DNA of 64,000 nucleotides. It comes from Gracilimonas sp. Lineage in GTDB: Bacteria; Bacteroidota; Rhodothermia; Balneolales; Balneolaceae. The DNA is taken from assembly GCF_014762685.1 (NCBI RefSeq), contig NZ_JABURM010000005.1, positions 1,426,001-1,490,000 on the forward strand, given 5' to 3'. A program made the translations under genes and the position numbers. Of the stretch, positions 24,188 through 34,200 are shown piece by piece. How positions within the stretch are numbered: the stretch's first letter is position 1; each line of letters starts with the position of its first letter. Under the pieces are notes generated by a model, which had not been told where the DNA came from, did no database searches, and saw only the letters and a program-made list of their open reading frames with translations.

Positions 24188-24619
24188 TTAAATTCCCCGA
24201 TAAGGACAATATTCGGCAATATTTCGTTCGGTCTCGAAGAGTTTGACCTTGTATAATTTTCCGTCGCTAACGCAAGCTGCTTCTACCTCCGGCTTTAATT
24301 CTTCGTAGAAAGCACGGACTATATTTTCCGTAGTTGGTAAAACCCCTTCCAAAAATGGCACGTCCATATTCAGGTTTCGGTGGTCACAAGGTTCCAGGAT
24401 TTTCTTGTGGATGATGTCCTTTAGATCGCCCAGGTCAATGATGAATCCCGTTTCCGGATCGGGTTCGCCGGCTACGGTAACTTCAACCACGTAGTTGTGT
24501 CCATGCCAGTTAGGATAGTTGCACTTCCCAAAGGTTTTGCGATTCCACTCATCGCTTTTATCGGGATTATGAAGCCGGTGTGCGGCATTAAAATGAGCTC
24601 TGCGTGTTACGAATGTCAA
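24188..24619 (-). CDS. 6-pyruvoyl-tetrahydropterin synthase/QueD-family enzyme
   Basis: 143 residues. Zn ligands are His in FNAAHRLH and the two His of WHGHNY. The catalytic Cys is in [13 protein letters not shown], i.e. C-x5-HGH spacing, which I associate with PTPS-II (biopterin-type) rather than QueD (C-x3-HGH). Other motifs are [21 protein letters not shown] and [10 protein letters not shown]. Substrate is dihydroneopterin triphosphate, made by the FolE2 encoded next. It could yield 6-pyruvoyltetrahydropterin or 6-carboxytetrahydropterin for queuosine. See the finding on spacing. Confidence 0.88.
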   Translation of the reverse strand: MTFVTRRAHFNAAHRLHNPDKSDEWNRKTFGKCNYPNWHGHNYVVEVTVAGEPDPETGFIIDLGDLKDIIHKKILEPCDHRNLNMDVPFLEGVLPTTENIVRAFYEELKPEVEAACVSDGKLYKVKLFETERNIAEYCPYRGI

Positions 24620-24716
24620 TGTTTGAGGCCGTTAGTTATTGTTTTCTGGTAAGCCTAACATTTAGAAATTATAAACAGTTCTGCAAGTGGAAAGTTTTTT
24701 TATTTGAGAATTCAGG

Positions 24717-24767
24717 AGTCAGAATACAGAATTCAGAAAAACTTATCCTGAATTCTGTATTCTGACT
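24717..24767. repeat. 20-bp perfect inverted repeat (repeat C, copy 1)
   Basis: Arms AGTCAGAATACAGAATTCAG (24717-24736) and CTGAATTCTGTATTCTGACT (24748-24767) are perfect complements around an 11-nt loop. It sits between acr3 (stop 24773) and the PTPS gene. It may stop transcription from acr3, although no strong T-run follows on that strand. Related to the element at 25862. Confidence 0.75.
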
Positions 24768-24772
24768 TCTTT

Positions 24773-25813
24773 CTAATACTTTAGCCTGCTTTTATTCGCA
24801 AACTTCACCAGCGAAAGCATAATCGGCACTTCGATTAAAACCCCGACTACCGTCACTAAAGCCGCTCCGGATTGCAAACCAAACAAAGCTATGGCAACCG
24901 CCACGGCAAGCTCGAAAAAATTACTGGCTCCGATCATGGAACCGGGGGCACAAACCTGATACGGTAATCCGATCTTCTTCCCCCCATACCAGGCCAGTAC
25001 AAAAATAAAATATGTTTGAATGATCAGCGGAATGGCAATCAATACAATATCCAGTGGCTGACCCACGATCTTTTCACCCTGGTAGGCAAATAATAAAATC
25101 AGGGTCACCAGTAAGGCTGATATGGAAACCGGCTTAAATTTTGGGAGGAATTTGGAAGTGTACCACTCCTGTCCCTTTTGATTGATGGCAATTTTATGGG
25201 TCAGATATCCGGCCAGCAATGGAATCACTACAAACACGATAATGGATGCTGCAAGTGTGTTCCACGGAATGGCTATATCGGTAATGCCAAGCAATAATCC
25301 CACAATGGGAATGAACAAAACGAGGATCAGGATATCGTTCACCGAAACCTGAACCAAGGTGTAATTCGGATCTCCATCTGATAAATACGACCACACAAAA
25401 ACCATGGCTGTACAGGGTGCAGCTCCCAACAAAATAGCCCCGGCTATATACTGATCTGCCAGCTCCGGACTCAGCCATGCCGAATAAATATGATCAAAAA
25501 AGACCCAGGCAAAAAAGGTCATGGTAAAGGGTTTGATTGCCCAATTGATTATTACGGTCCAAACCACTCCTTTAGGGGATTTTCCGATCTCTTTAAGAGA
25601 AGCAAAATCCACTTGCAACATCATAGGGTATATCATCAGCCAGATCAGAAAGGCAACCGGGATGTTCACTTTATAGATCTCCCAGTCGCTGATAACCTGT
25701 ATTGAATCCCCGGTCAGGTACCCCACTCCGATTCCAATTCCTATACAAAGCAATACCCATAGTGTGAGGTAGCGTTCGAAAAAGTCCATTCGTTTTTGAG
25801 ATGATTCAGACAT
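24773..25813 (-). CDS. acr3: Acr3-type arsenite efflux transporter
   Basis: 346 residues, about ten TM helices. Family segments: RYLTLWVLLCIGIGIGVGY, LIWLMIYPMMLQVDF, IINWAIKPFTMTFFAWVFF, AILLGAAPCTAMVFVWSYLSDGDPNYTL with the essential Cys in APCTAM, and IGASNFFELAVAVAIALFG. Acr3 exports arsenite using the proton motive force. It is downstream of arsC in an ars operon whose promoter carries a putative ArsR site at 26650. Confidence 0.95.
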   Translation of the reverse strand: MSESSQKRMDFFERYLTLWVLLCIGIGIGVGYLTGDSIQVISDWEIYKVNIPVAFLIWLMIYPMMLQVDFASLKEIGKSPKGVVWTVIINWAIKPFTMTFFAWVFFDHIYSAWLSPELADQYIAGAILLGAAPCTAMVFVWSYLSDGDPNYTLVQVSVNDILILVLFIPIVGLLLGITDIAIPWNTLAASIIVFVVIPLLAGYLTHKIAINQKGQEWYTSKFLPKFKPVSISALLVTLILLFAYQGEKIVGQPLDIVLIAIPLIIQTYFIFVLAWYGGKKIGLPYQVCAPGSMIGASNFFELAVAVAIALFGLQSGAALVTVVGVLIEVPIMLSLVKFANKSRLKY

Positions 25814-25861
25814 GTAGCGTTTATGTGTTTAGAAGTTCTTGATAAAAATTTTGGTTGGATA

Positions 25862-25919
25862 GAAGTCAGGAATCAGGACTCAGAATTCAGAATACTGAGT
25901 CCTGAATTCTGATTTCTTT
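25862..25919. repeat. Inverted repeat C, copy 2
   Basis: Inner perfect arms TCAGGACTCAG (25873-25883) and CTGAGTCCTGA (25895-25905). The complementarity extends outwards with few mismatches over about 23 bp on each side (AGAAGTCAGG left, CTGATTTCTT right). It lies between arsC and acr3, and its right end touches the arsC stop codon. Confidence 0.7.
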
Positions 25920-26529
25920 ATTTTGTTTTGCTGATCATATAGAACATTTCCGTGGCTATTTGCCGGCAACGTTCGTCGTAAATTTCTTTTTCCTTATCTG
26001 TCCCATCAGACTCCTTTGGATCGCGATAAGTGATCGGTTTTCGAAATTCCGCTCCCGGCACAAATGGACAGTTTTCGTCGGCATCCGAGCAGGTCATGAT
26101 GGCAGCGAAGTTTTTATCGGGATTGACCTCATCGTCAAATTTCTTGGAAAAGCAGATCATCGGCTCCGATTGCTCACTGAAGAAAACTTCATGCCCGGGA
26201 TTCACTCCACCCGAATTCTCAACTTTAAAACCCGCTCGTTCTAGCGCTACAACCGCCCGTGGATTGAAGGCCGTAGCCTCTGTTCCCCCCGAATAGGTTT
26301 CGATGTTTTCTATTCCATAGTAATGAGCCGCCGTTGATGTCCAGATCTGTGCTAAATGACTTCTCCTGCTATTGTGCGTACAGATAAAATTAAGCCTGGC
26401 TGTCTCCCCTGATTCTTTTTTTGAGCGGATATAATCCGCAACTTCTCTAAGTTTTTCTTTTCTTGAAGAAGTAATGGAATCAAAATCAGCCTTTAATTCT
26501 TCAATATACTGTTCCAGCTTTTTATACAT
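25918..26529 (-). CDS. arsC: Thioredoxin-type arsenate reductase (LMW phosphatase family)
   Basis: About 203 residues from ATG at 26529 (a start at 26544 would add 5). The low-molecular-weight phosphatase P-loop is CTHNSRRS. The second and third catalytic cysteines are in MTCSDADENCP with seven-residue spacing, as in the pI258 ArsC triad. It reduces arsenate to arsenite using thioredoxin. An N-terminal helical extension of about 45 residues precedes the P-loop, which is longer than in the classic enzyme. Acr3 follows. Confidence 0.93.
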   Translation of the reverse strand: MYKKLEQYIEELKADFDSITSSRKEKLREVADYIRSKKESGETARLNFICTHNSRRSHLAQIWTSTAAHYYGIENIETYSGGTEATAFNPRAVVALERAGFKVENSGGVNPGHEVFFSEQSEPMICFSKKFDDEVNPDKNFAAIMTCSDADENCPFVPGAEFRKPITYRDPKESDGTDKEKEIYDERCRQIATEMFYMISKTK

Positions 26530-26649
26530 GATGAATAATCTCATTAACAGCAGCTTTTAACGAGTTTATAAGAAAAATCAGAAAGCAAAGACTTCAACTC
26601 ATTCACTCCGTTGGAATTTAGATAATGCAAAATACATTATTATCAATTT

Positions 26650-26695
26650 ATCGTAAAATTACGATTAATATATTGCAGCTAACTTTGATTATCAA
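26650..26695 (-). promoter_or_regulatory. ars operon promoter with 16-bp ArsR operator
   Basis: On the minus strand, TTGATA (26690-26695), 17-bp spacer, TATATT (26667-26672), then the palindrome ATCGTAA-AA-TTACGAT at 26650-26665 just past the -10. The reverse complement of this 16-mer occurs exactly at 49837-49852 before arsR. The location fits a repressor blocking initiation of arsC-acr3. Confidence 0.75.
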
Positions 26696-26731
26696 CAGAT
26701 GTATTCAGAAAAGAATATTGTATGCCCTTAA

Positions 26732-27754
26732 TTAAGAAATCTCCCAGGTACTTCCGCTTCGGAACAAATCATTTATATTATTGAAATCACCTCTTCCTTT
26801 TGCGGATTTAATAGCAGAGTGAACACGTTCTTCAAATGGTTTGGATTCAACCTTTCTGATCACTCCCATGGCAACGGGAAAATCGGGGAGTTGCATTTTT
26901 GCTAATGCCAAATGTTGCAGTACATCGGCTTCTTCGGCATCGTGCACCAGGGACCCGCCAATTTCATTTTCAAGAATGATTTTCTTAAGGCGCATTCCAT
27001 CAACTTTTAATCCATGCTCTTTTTCTTTGCCAAATAGTATGGGTTGCCCCTGTTCAAGAATGACCTGGTTTTCATCTTTAGTCTCACGACCGGTTATTTG
27101 TTCGTGAATACCATCCGTAAAAATCACACAATTTTGGAGTACCTCAATAACAGAAGTACCTTTGTGGTTATACGCCTGCATCATCACATCTTCCAATAAC
27201 TTTGGATCATTATCAGGAACCCGGGCAAAAAATGAAGCCCCGGCTCCAATGGCAATTTCTCCGATATTAAAGGGGTTCTCATAACTTCCTTCCGGAGCCG
27301 TCTTGGTTTTCACACCCTCCGGGGTCGTAGGCGACGACTGGCCTTTGGTCATACCGTAAATTTTGTTGTTAAATATGACAATATTTAGATCCACATTTCT
27401 CCTGCATGCATGAATAAAATGATTCCCTCCAATTGCCATACAGTCTCCATCACCGGTAAAAACCCATACATTTAAATCAGGGTTGGCTAATTTTGCCCCG
27501 GTTGCAACTGCAATAGCACGACCATGAATTGAATGAATACCATAGGTATCCAAATAATAAGTAATCCTGGAGGAGCAACCGATACCTGAAATACTTAGGG
27601 TATTTTCCTTTTTGTGGCCCATATTTGCCATGGCTTTTTGCATAATAGCCAGGATCATGTAATCACCACAACCCGGGCACCAGCGTACCGCCTGATCACT
27701 TTTAAAATCTTTCGTGGTCAGGGCAGCTCCATTATTTTTTGCATCCGTCTGCAT
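26732..27754 (-). CDS. korB: 2-oxoacid:ferredoxin oxidoreductase beta subunit
   Basis: 340 residues. Carries the TPP-binding subunit: WCPGCGDYMIL, GIGCSSR, GDGDCMAIGGNHFIHACRRN with the GDGD thiamine motif, and NCVIFTDG. The cysteines of CPGC, IGC and NCV are expected ligands of the [4Fe-4S] cluster. Together with KorA it oxidatively decarboxylates 2-oxoglutarate or a related 2-oxoacid to the CoA thioester and reduces ferredoxin. The start is 2 bp after the korA stop, so the genes are coupled. Substrate range cannot be fixed from sequence alone. Confidence 0.92.
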   Translation of the reverse strand: MQTDAKNNGAALTTKDFKSDQAVRWCPGCGDYMILAIMQKAMANMGHKKENTLSISGIGCSSRITYYLDTYGIHSIHGRAIAVATGAKLANPDLNVWVFTGDGDCMAIGGNHFIHACRRNVDLNIVIFNNKIYGMTKGQSSPTTPEGVKTKTAPEGSYENPFNIGEIAIGAGASFFARVPDNDPKLLEDVMMQAYNHKGTSVIEVLQNCVIFTDGIHEQITGRETKDENQVILEQGQPILFGKEKEHGLKVDGMRLKKIILENEIGGSLVHDAEEADVLQHLALAKMQLPDFPVAMGVIRKVESKPFEERVHSAIKSAKGRGDFNNINDLFRSGSTWEIS

Positions 27755-27756
27755 AC

Positions 27757-29604
27757 TTACTCCGATAAATGATTAATGATCTGTGCTTTTATTTCTGTGG
27801 TAAAGAAAGGTTGTCCCTGTATCTTATTAAACTGCTTATAATTGAAGTGTGGGTATATTGATCTCAAATAATGAACAAACTGTCCGTTGTTTAATTCACA
27901 CACTAGTATTTGATCATAATTGCTAAAAACAGCTTCCGTATTTTCAGGCAAGGGCTTTATGTAGTTAAAGTGGGTAAATCCGATATCTTTTTCACCATCT
28001 TCCATCAGCTCTGTAACTGCAGTATTTATGGCCCCATGGGTACTTCCCCATCCAACGACCAATAATTTTCCGGATTTAGCTCCTATGACTTTTTGTTTGG
28101 GCAGTTTTTTTGCAATTCTGTCTATTTTCTCTTCCCTCAACTTGGTCATTTTCTCATGATTGAGAGGTTCATAAGTCAGATTACCTGTAATTTCCTTTTT
28201 CTCGAGGCCGCCAATCCGGTGTTCAAACCCCGCATCTCCGGGACTCATCCAATAACGATTCAGGAATTCCTGTTGACGCATATAAGGCTGCCAGTCTTGA
28301 GGTAATCCTTCATATCTCGGAATATTGATCTCTTCAAGTTCACCTTCCTCCGGTATTCTCCAGGGGCTGGTACCACTTGACAGATACGAGTCTGAAAGCA
28401 GCATTACAGGGGTAATATGCTCCAGGGCAATTTTTGCTGCTTCATAACTAAAATAGAAACAATCATCAGGAGAACTGGCGGCCATCACCACCATTGGTGC
28501 TTCACCATGCCTTCCATACAGGGCCTGATAGAGATCGCTCTGTTCTGTTTTAGTCGGTAACCCGGTAGAAGGACCTGCACGTTGAACATTCACAATAACC
28601 AATGGGAGTTCAGAGATCACAGCTAAACCCATTGCTTCAGACTTTAAGGAAGCACCCGGACCGGATGTTGTAGTAGCAGACAAATTACCACTAAAAGCAG
28701 CTCCAATTGCAGCCGTAATAGCGGCTATTTCATCCTCAGCTTGAAAAACAATGGCCCCCATATCTCTGCGTGCCGAAAGTTCATGGAGAATTTCTGAAGC
28801 CGGCGTTATTGGATAAGAACTTAAAGATAATTTTCTGCCGCTTTTTTCTGCTGCTGCCAAAAGTCCCCACGCTACAGCCGTATTTCCGTCTATATTCCGA
28901 TAGGTGCCTTTAGGGAGCTTAGCCGGGGGAATAAAAACTGATTTAGCGATCACTTCTGTACTTTCAGCAAAATTATAACCTGCATTCAGTGCCTTTTTAT
29001 TAGCCTCAACCAATGCCGGTTTTTTATTGAATTTCTTCTCAATAAATTCAACAGTTTTTTCGATCGGGCGGCTAAACAAATTCAGAACCAAACCAAGTGC
29101 AAACATATTTTTGCTTCGGGTTATGGCTTGCATTTCAAGCCCTAAATCTTTGAGGGCCTCTTTTGTCATGGATGTTGCAGGAGCCCGGATTACTTGAAAA
29201 TCTTCCAATGTTTCATCATCAAGCGGATTACTTTCATAATCAGCCTTCTTCAGGTTTTTGGAAGTAAAATTATCCTCGTCAACAATAATAGTTCCACCGG
29301 GCTTCAGGAACCCAAGGTTAGCGGCTAATGCAGCCGGATTCATCGCAACCAGTACATCTACTACATCACCGGGGGTATAAATCTCGGTTCCGCCAATTTG
29401 TATCTGAAAACTGGAAACACCGCCAATACTTCCTTGAGGAGCTCGAATCTCAGCAGGGAAATCAGGTATCGTAGTTAAATCGTTACCCGCAATACCCGAT
29501 GATTGTGAAAACATATCTCCGGTCAACTGCATACCATCACCGGAGTCTCCGGAAAACCGGACAACAACTTTTCTCATTTCCGAGGTTAAAACACTTTCTG
29601 CCAT
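27757..29604 (-). CDS. korA: 2-oxoacid:ferredoxin oxidoreductase, fused gamma-alpha subunit
   Basis: 615 residues. The N-terminal gamma domain (RFSGDSGDGMQLTGDMF, about 1-195) is fused to the alpha/pyrimidine-binding region (SYPITPASEILHELS, FQAEDEIAAITAAIGAAFSG, TTTSGPGASLKSEAMGLAV) and a C-terminal domain (LLVVGWGSTHGAI). Fused KorA is typical for Bacteroidota and actinobacteria. It lies between the ferredoxin gene and korB in one minus-strand transcript. Confidence 0.93.
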   Translation of the reverse strand: MAESVLTSEMRKVVVRFSGDSGDGMQLTGDMFSQSSGIAGNDLTTIPDFPAEIRAPQGSIGGVSSFQIQIGGTEIYTPGDVVDVLVAMNPAALAANLGFLKPGGTIIVDEDNFTSKNLKKADYESNPLDDETLEDFQVIRAPATSMTKEALKDLGLEMQAITRSKNMFALGLVLNLFSRPIEKTVEFIEKKFNKKPALVEANKKALNAGYNFAESTEVIAKSVFIPPAKLPKGTYRNIDGNTAVAWGLLAAAEKSGRKLSLSSYPITPASEILHELSARRDMGAIVFQAEDEIAAITAAIGAAFSGNLSATTTSGPGASLKSEAMGLAVISELPLVIVNVQRAGPSTGLPTKTEQSDLYQALYGRHGEAPMVVMAASSPDDCFYFSYEAAKIALEHITPVMLLSDSYLSSGTSPWRIPEEGELEEINIPRYEGLPQDWQPYMRQQEFLNRYWMSPGDAGFEHRIGGLEKKEITGNLTYEPLNHEKMTKLREEKIDRIAKKLPKQKVIGAKSGKLLVVGWGSTHGAINTAVTELMEDGEKDIGFTHFNYIKPLPENTEAVFSNYDQILVCELNNGQFVHYLRSIYPHFNYKQFNKIQGQPFFTTEIKAQIINHLSE

Positions 29605-29647
29605 AATCAGCTCATCTTGGTTTTTGTTTAGATTCTAAAGTACCGGC

Positions 29648-29998
29648 CTATCCGTGGAGAAATGCTTGCCTTTTAATAAGTGTGTCTTCTGAGTCTTCAT
29701 GATCAGGATCAGGTATAATACAATCAGGAACCGGACAAAAAGAAATACACTGCTCTTCGTCATGAAACCCCTTACACTCAGTACACTTATCTGCTACAAT
29801 AAAGTAAAACTCATCGGAAATAGGTTCCTGCATGTCATCTGCATCCACCTCTTTTCCATTCAAAAGGGTTACTGTACCTGTTAAATTAGTTCCTTCTGCC
29901 ATCGACCATTCCGCACCCGGCTCATAAATAGCCTGGTTAGGACATTCCGGTTCGCATGCTGCACAATTAATACATGTATCGGTGATTAATACTGCCAT
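29648..29998 (-). CDS. Alvin-type 2[4Fe-4S] ferredoxin with insertion
   Basis: 116 residues. Cluster I: CINCAACEPECPNQAI. Cluster II: CTECKGFHDEEQCISFCPVPDC, with the 8-residue loop between the second and third cysteines as in Allochromatium-type ferredoxins. Unusual is a stretch of about 30 residues between clusters (GAEWSMAEGTNLTGTVTLLN). It should accept electrons from KorAB and NifJ and could deliver them to complex I. It is 43 bp upstream of korA. Confidence 0.9.
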   Translation of the reverse strand: MAVLITDTCINCAACEPECPNQAIYEPGAEWSMAEGTNLTGTVTLLNGKEVDADDMQEPISDEFYFIVADKCTECKGFHDEEQCISFCPVPDCIIPDPDHEDSEDTLIKRQAFLHG

Positions 29999-30171
29999 GG
30001 TCTTTAATATTTGATTCTGGGTTTGGGTTTCAACATGTGTTGGAAAATGTTTTAAATCCTATTTTAGATATTTAGACAAAAAACTCTACTATAAAGTATT
30101 AAAAAGTTTTTCCACTAACAATTTTATAACCAATACTGACTCATATTTAGAATCTGTATAGATTACAAACT

Positions 30172-31179
30172 TCATTTAATATCATCTAATTTAAAGCCCT
30201 GCAGTGCTTTGATATAATTTGCTCGTTCAAATGCTTCGGGATCGGCAACTGAAGCGGAACTCATGGCCCCTTTCATTTCCTCGATGGATGTATATTCTTT
30301 TTCTTCCATCCAGATTTCAATTTCCTTCAGCATAGATTTTAATACTCTTGGGCCTCCATAAAGTAATACGGATGCCATCATAGTTACATCGGCTCCGGCA
30401 AGTATCATTTTAATTACGTCATTTGCCGTATGTATGCCGGTTGTGGCGGCAAGACTGCATGAAAGATGCGGCCTGAGCATGGCAATCCAACGCAATGGAA
30501 GCCTTTTCTCAAAGGTACTGCTCAATTCCAAGCTGGGTTCAACTTCAAGAAACTCAAGATCTATGTCGGGTTGATAAAAACGATTAAATAAAACCAAACC
30601 ATCTGCGCCGGCGTGTTCAAGACGCACAGCCATATTACCAAATGAACTGAAATAGGGGCCTAACTTTATAGAAACCGGGATATCAACAGATTCTTTAACC
30701 GCTTCGAGATCATCAATGTACATTTGTTCAACTTCAGTTGAAGTTAAATCAGGATTCCCTGCTATATAGTAGATATTTAATTCAATAGCATTGGCTCCGG
30801 CTTCTTCCATTTTCTTTGCATAAGACATCCATCCACCTTTCGAGAGACCATTTAAACTGGCAATCACCGGTATGTCCACGGCATTCTTCAGGTTCATGAT
30901 CTGCTCCAGATAATCTTCGGCATGCAGATTGTGATACACATCCGGCTGGGGAAAATAGCTGAGAGCTTCCGCATAGCTATCACTCGATTTATTCAGGTAA
31001 TGATCAAGAGCCTTATTTTCTGCTGTGATTTGTTCCTCAAATAAGGAGTACATCACTATAGCTGATGCCCCGGCTTCTTCCATCTTTTTAACATTATCCG
31101 TATTGCTTGAAAGCGGTGATGCAGATGGAACAAGCGGGTTTTTAAGAGACAGTCCAAGATATTTTGTTTCTAAATTCAT
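30172..31179 (-). CDS. Dihydroorotate dehydrogenase-like flavoprotein (PFOR-associated)
   Basis: 335 residues with an FMN-binding TIM barrel: LETKYLGLSLKNPLVPSASPLS, IPVIASLNGLSKGGW, VSIKLGPYFSSFGN, GADGLVLFNRFY, CSLAATTGIHTANDVIKMILAGADVTMMAS. The catalytic ELNxSCPN loop of true DHODs reads ELNIYYIAGNP here, so the base Cys/Ser is absent. Such proteins accompany nifJ or kor genes in many anaerobic and ferredoxin-using bacteria, and function is not known to me. It may be a ferredoxin-linked flavoprotein. Confidence 0.82.
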   Translation of the reverse strand: MNLETKYLGLSLKNPLVPSASPLSSNTDNVKKMEEAGASAIVMYSLFEEQITAENKALDHYLNKSSDSYAEALSYFPQPDVYHNLHAEDYLEQIMNLKNAVDIPVIASLNGLSKGGWMSYAKKMEEAGANAIELNIYYIAGNPDLTSTEVEQMYIDDLEAVKESVDIPVSIKLGPYFSSFGNMAVRLEHAGADGLVLFNRFYQPDIDLEFLEVEPSLELSSTFEKRLPLRWIAMLRPHLSCSLAATTGIHTANDVIKMILAGADVTMMASVLLYGGPRVLKSMLKEIEIWMEEKEYTSIEEMKGAMSSASVADPEAFERANYIKALQGFKLDDIK

Positions 31180-31278
31180 AGCGTTAGAAATTCGATGGTT
31201 AAATCATTTCACGTTAATATTTCTTCTATCCCACCCTGCCAGATATAAATAAAAGCCAGGCTGGAATTAAGGTTTTCA

Positions 31279-34200
31279 TTATTCTTCAGGCATTTCTTCA
31301 CTTTCCGGCTCATATACTTTCTCCATCTGCTCGTACACGTGCCATTGCTCTTTTACTTCTTTTTGAGCCTGAGTAATTAATTCTTTGGCAATTTTCGGCT
31401 GAGATTTAGCCAGCATCAAATACCGCATTTCATTGTAAGCGTAATCCTTCAATGAAATCTTTGGTGCTTTTGAATCAAGCTGGAATGGATTTTTGCCCTC
31501 ATCAACTTTTGTCGGGTCAAATCTGAACAGCGGCCAATATCCAGAATCCACTGCCAATTTCTGTTGTGTGAGGCCATCTTTCATGTCATAACCATGTGCA
31601 ATACAGTGGCTATAAGCAATTATAATGGACGGCCCGGGATATCGCTCGGCTTCAATAATAGCCTTCATGGTCTGCATGTCATTGGCTCCCATAGCAATTC
31701 TGGCTACATAGGCCTTTCCGCCATTTACCGACATCAAGCCCAGATCTTTTTTGGCTACCCGTTTACCTGCTGCAGCAAATTTTGCAACAGCTCCCAGCGG
31801 AGTTGCTTTTGAGCACTGTCCACCGGTGTTCGAATAAACTTCTGTATCCATCACCAGGATATTGACATCACGGCCACTCGCTAACACATGGTCGAGCCCT
31901 CCGTATCCGATATCATAAGCCCAACCATCCCCGCCAAATATCCAGACACTTTTACGAACCAGGTAATCCGCAATGCTGTACAACATACTTGCGTCTTTAG
32001 AATCTGATTTCTTCAAGATTTCTTTGAGTTTACTTACCCGTTCCCGTTGTTCAAATATTCCGGGTTCTGTAGATTGATCCGCCTTCAGGATTTCTTCTTT
32101 TAAACCGGCATCAACAGCGCCATTCATATTTGATAACAGTTCACGTGCCTGTTCCTGTTGCTTATCAATGGTAAGCCTGAAACCAAGTCCAAATTCAGCA
32201 TTATCCTCAAACAGCGAGTTTGACCACGCCGGACCTAAACCTTGACTATTCGTTGTATAAGGAGTTGATGGAAGGTTACCGCCATAAATAGAAGAACATC
32301 CAGTGGCATTGGCAATCACCATTCGGTCGCCATAAAGCTGGGTAATGAGTTTGATGTATGGCGTTTCGCCACAACCGGCACATGCGCCGGAGAATTCAAA
32401 CAATGGCTGCAGGAACTGGGCTCCTTTTACTGTCTCTGTTTTTAAATCTTCTCGTTTATACTCCGGTATTCTCAGGAAGTGCTCCCAGTTTTCCTTTTCC
32501 TGCTCAATAAGCGGATCAATCGCCGCCATATTCAGTGCTTTCCGTCCTACTTCTTTACGGTCTTTAGCAGGGCAAACTTCTACACAAAGTTCACAGCCGG
32601 TGCAATCTTCCGGGGAAACCTGGATGCTGATTTTTGTATTATCCGGCCATTCCCGGCCTTTTGCATCCATATACTTAAAGGTTTCCGGAGCAGAATTGAG
32701 CCATTCTCCATCATAAGCTTTCATTCGGATTACGGCATGCGGACAAACCATCATACATTTGCCACACTGAATGCAAATATCCGGTTCTAAAACCGGTATC
32801 TCCTGAGCAATATTTCGTTTTTCCCATTGAGTAGTTCCCGTTGGGAAAGTTCCATCTGCTTCAAATGAACTAACCGGCAAGTTATCACCATTTCCTGCAA
32901 TAATTTCTGCAATCACTTTTTGTACATAGTCAGGAGCTTCTTTTGGTACTGCCGGACGCATCTCGATCTCAGAACTTGCTTTAGCAGGCACTTTCACTTC
33001 AAACAAGTTCTCAACCGAATTATCTACCGCTTTGTAATTGCTCTGTAAAATTTCTTCACCTTTATTACCGTATGCTTTTTTGATGGCATCTTTGATCAGA
33101 AATATTGCTTTTTCTTTGGGTAGTATCTCTGAAATTGCAAAGAAACAAGTTTGCATTACCGTGTTAATGCGGGTGCCCATACCATTCTCACGAGCTACTT
33201 TATAGGCATCAATACTGTAGAACTTTAAACCCTTATCTATAATTTGCTGTTGCACTTTGTTGGGAATTTGCTCCCAAACTTCATCGGGGCTGTATGGGGC
33301 ATTCAGCAGGAAGGTTGCTCCCGGACGTGCGTGTTTCAGCATATCAAGCCGATTTAAAAACTGGAATTGATGGCAAGCAACAAACTTTGCTTTATCAATC
33401 AAGTAAGCTGACCTGATGGGGTTTTGCCCAAAACGCAAGTGAGATACCGTGGTAGCACCCGATTTTTTCGAGTCATATACAAAATATCCCTGGGCATAGT
33501 TATCGGTATTGTCTCCAATAATTTTAATGGAGTTTTTGTTTGCACTAACGGTTCCATCAGCTCCTAAACCGTAGAATAAGCCTTCAAATACTTCTTTATC
33601 CGTATCCCACCCATCGGCAGTATAATCAAGGCTGGTCTTGGTCACATCATCATTAATACCAATAGTGAAATGATTTTTGGGTTTTTGTTCTTTTAGTTCA
33701 TCGAAAATTCTTGCAATCATTGGCGGGGTGAATTCTTTGGAGGACAACCCATAACGGCCATTGATAACTTTCAGCTCTTCCGCAAACGGTTTCCATCCTT
33801 CAACCCTGTTTTCCTGAATTGCAGCTAATACATCATTATAGAGTGGCTCACCGGTACTTCCCGGTTCTTTGGTGCGATCTAAAACAGCTATCCCTTTTAC
33901 CGTATCGGGCAACGATTGAATCAGATGATTCATACTAAATGGACGGAAAAGCCGGACTTTTATCAATCCTACTTTCTCACCTTTTGCATTCATTCGGTCA
34001 ACAGTCTCGTGAGCCGTTTCCGCGCCGGAGCCCATCAAAATAATCACTCTTTCAGCATCATCCGGTCCATGATATTCGAACAGCTGGTACTGACGGCCTC
34101 CCAATTCAGCAAATTTATTCATCGTTTTTTGCACGATTTCCGGGCAGGCATCGTAGTAGGAATTCACAGACTCACGTGCCTGAAAGAAAACATCCGGGTT

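Noticed and set aside
24159-24209. Longer FolE2 start overlapping the PTPS gene
   Set aside because: Overlap with the upstream gene and non-family residues; the ATG at 24158 gives the expected N-terminus.
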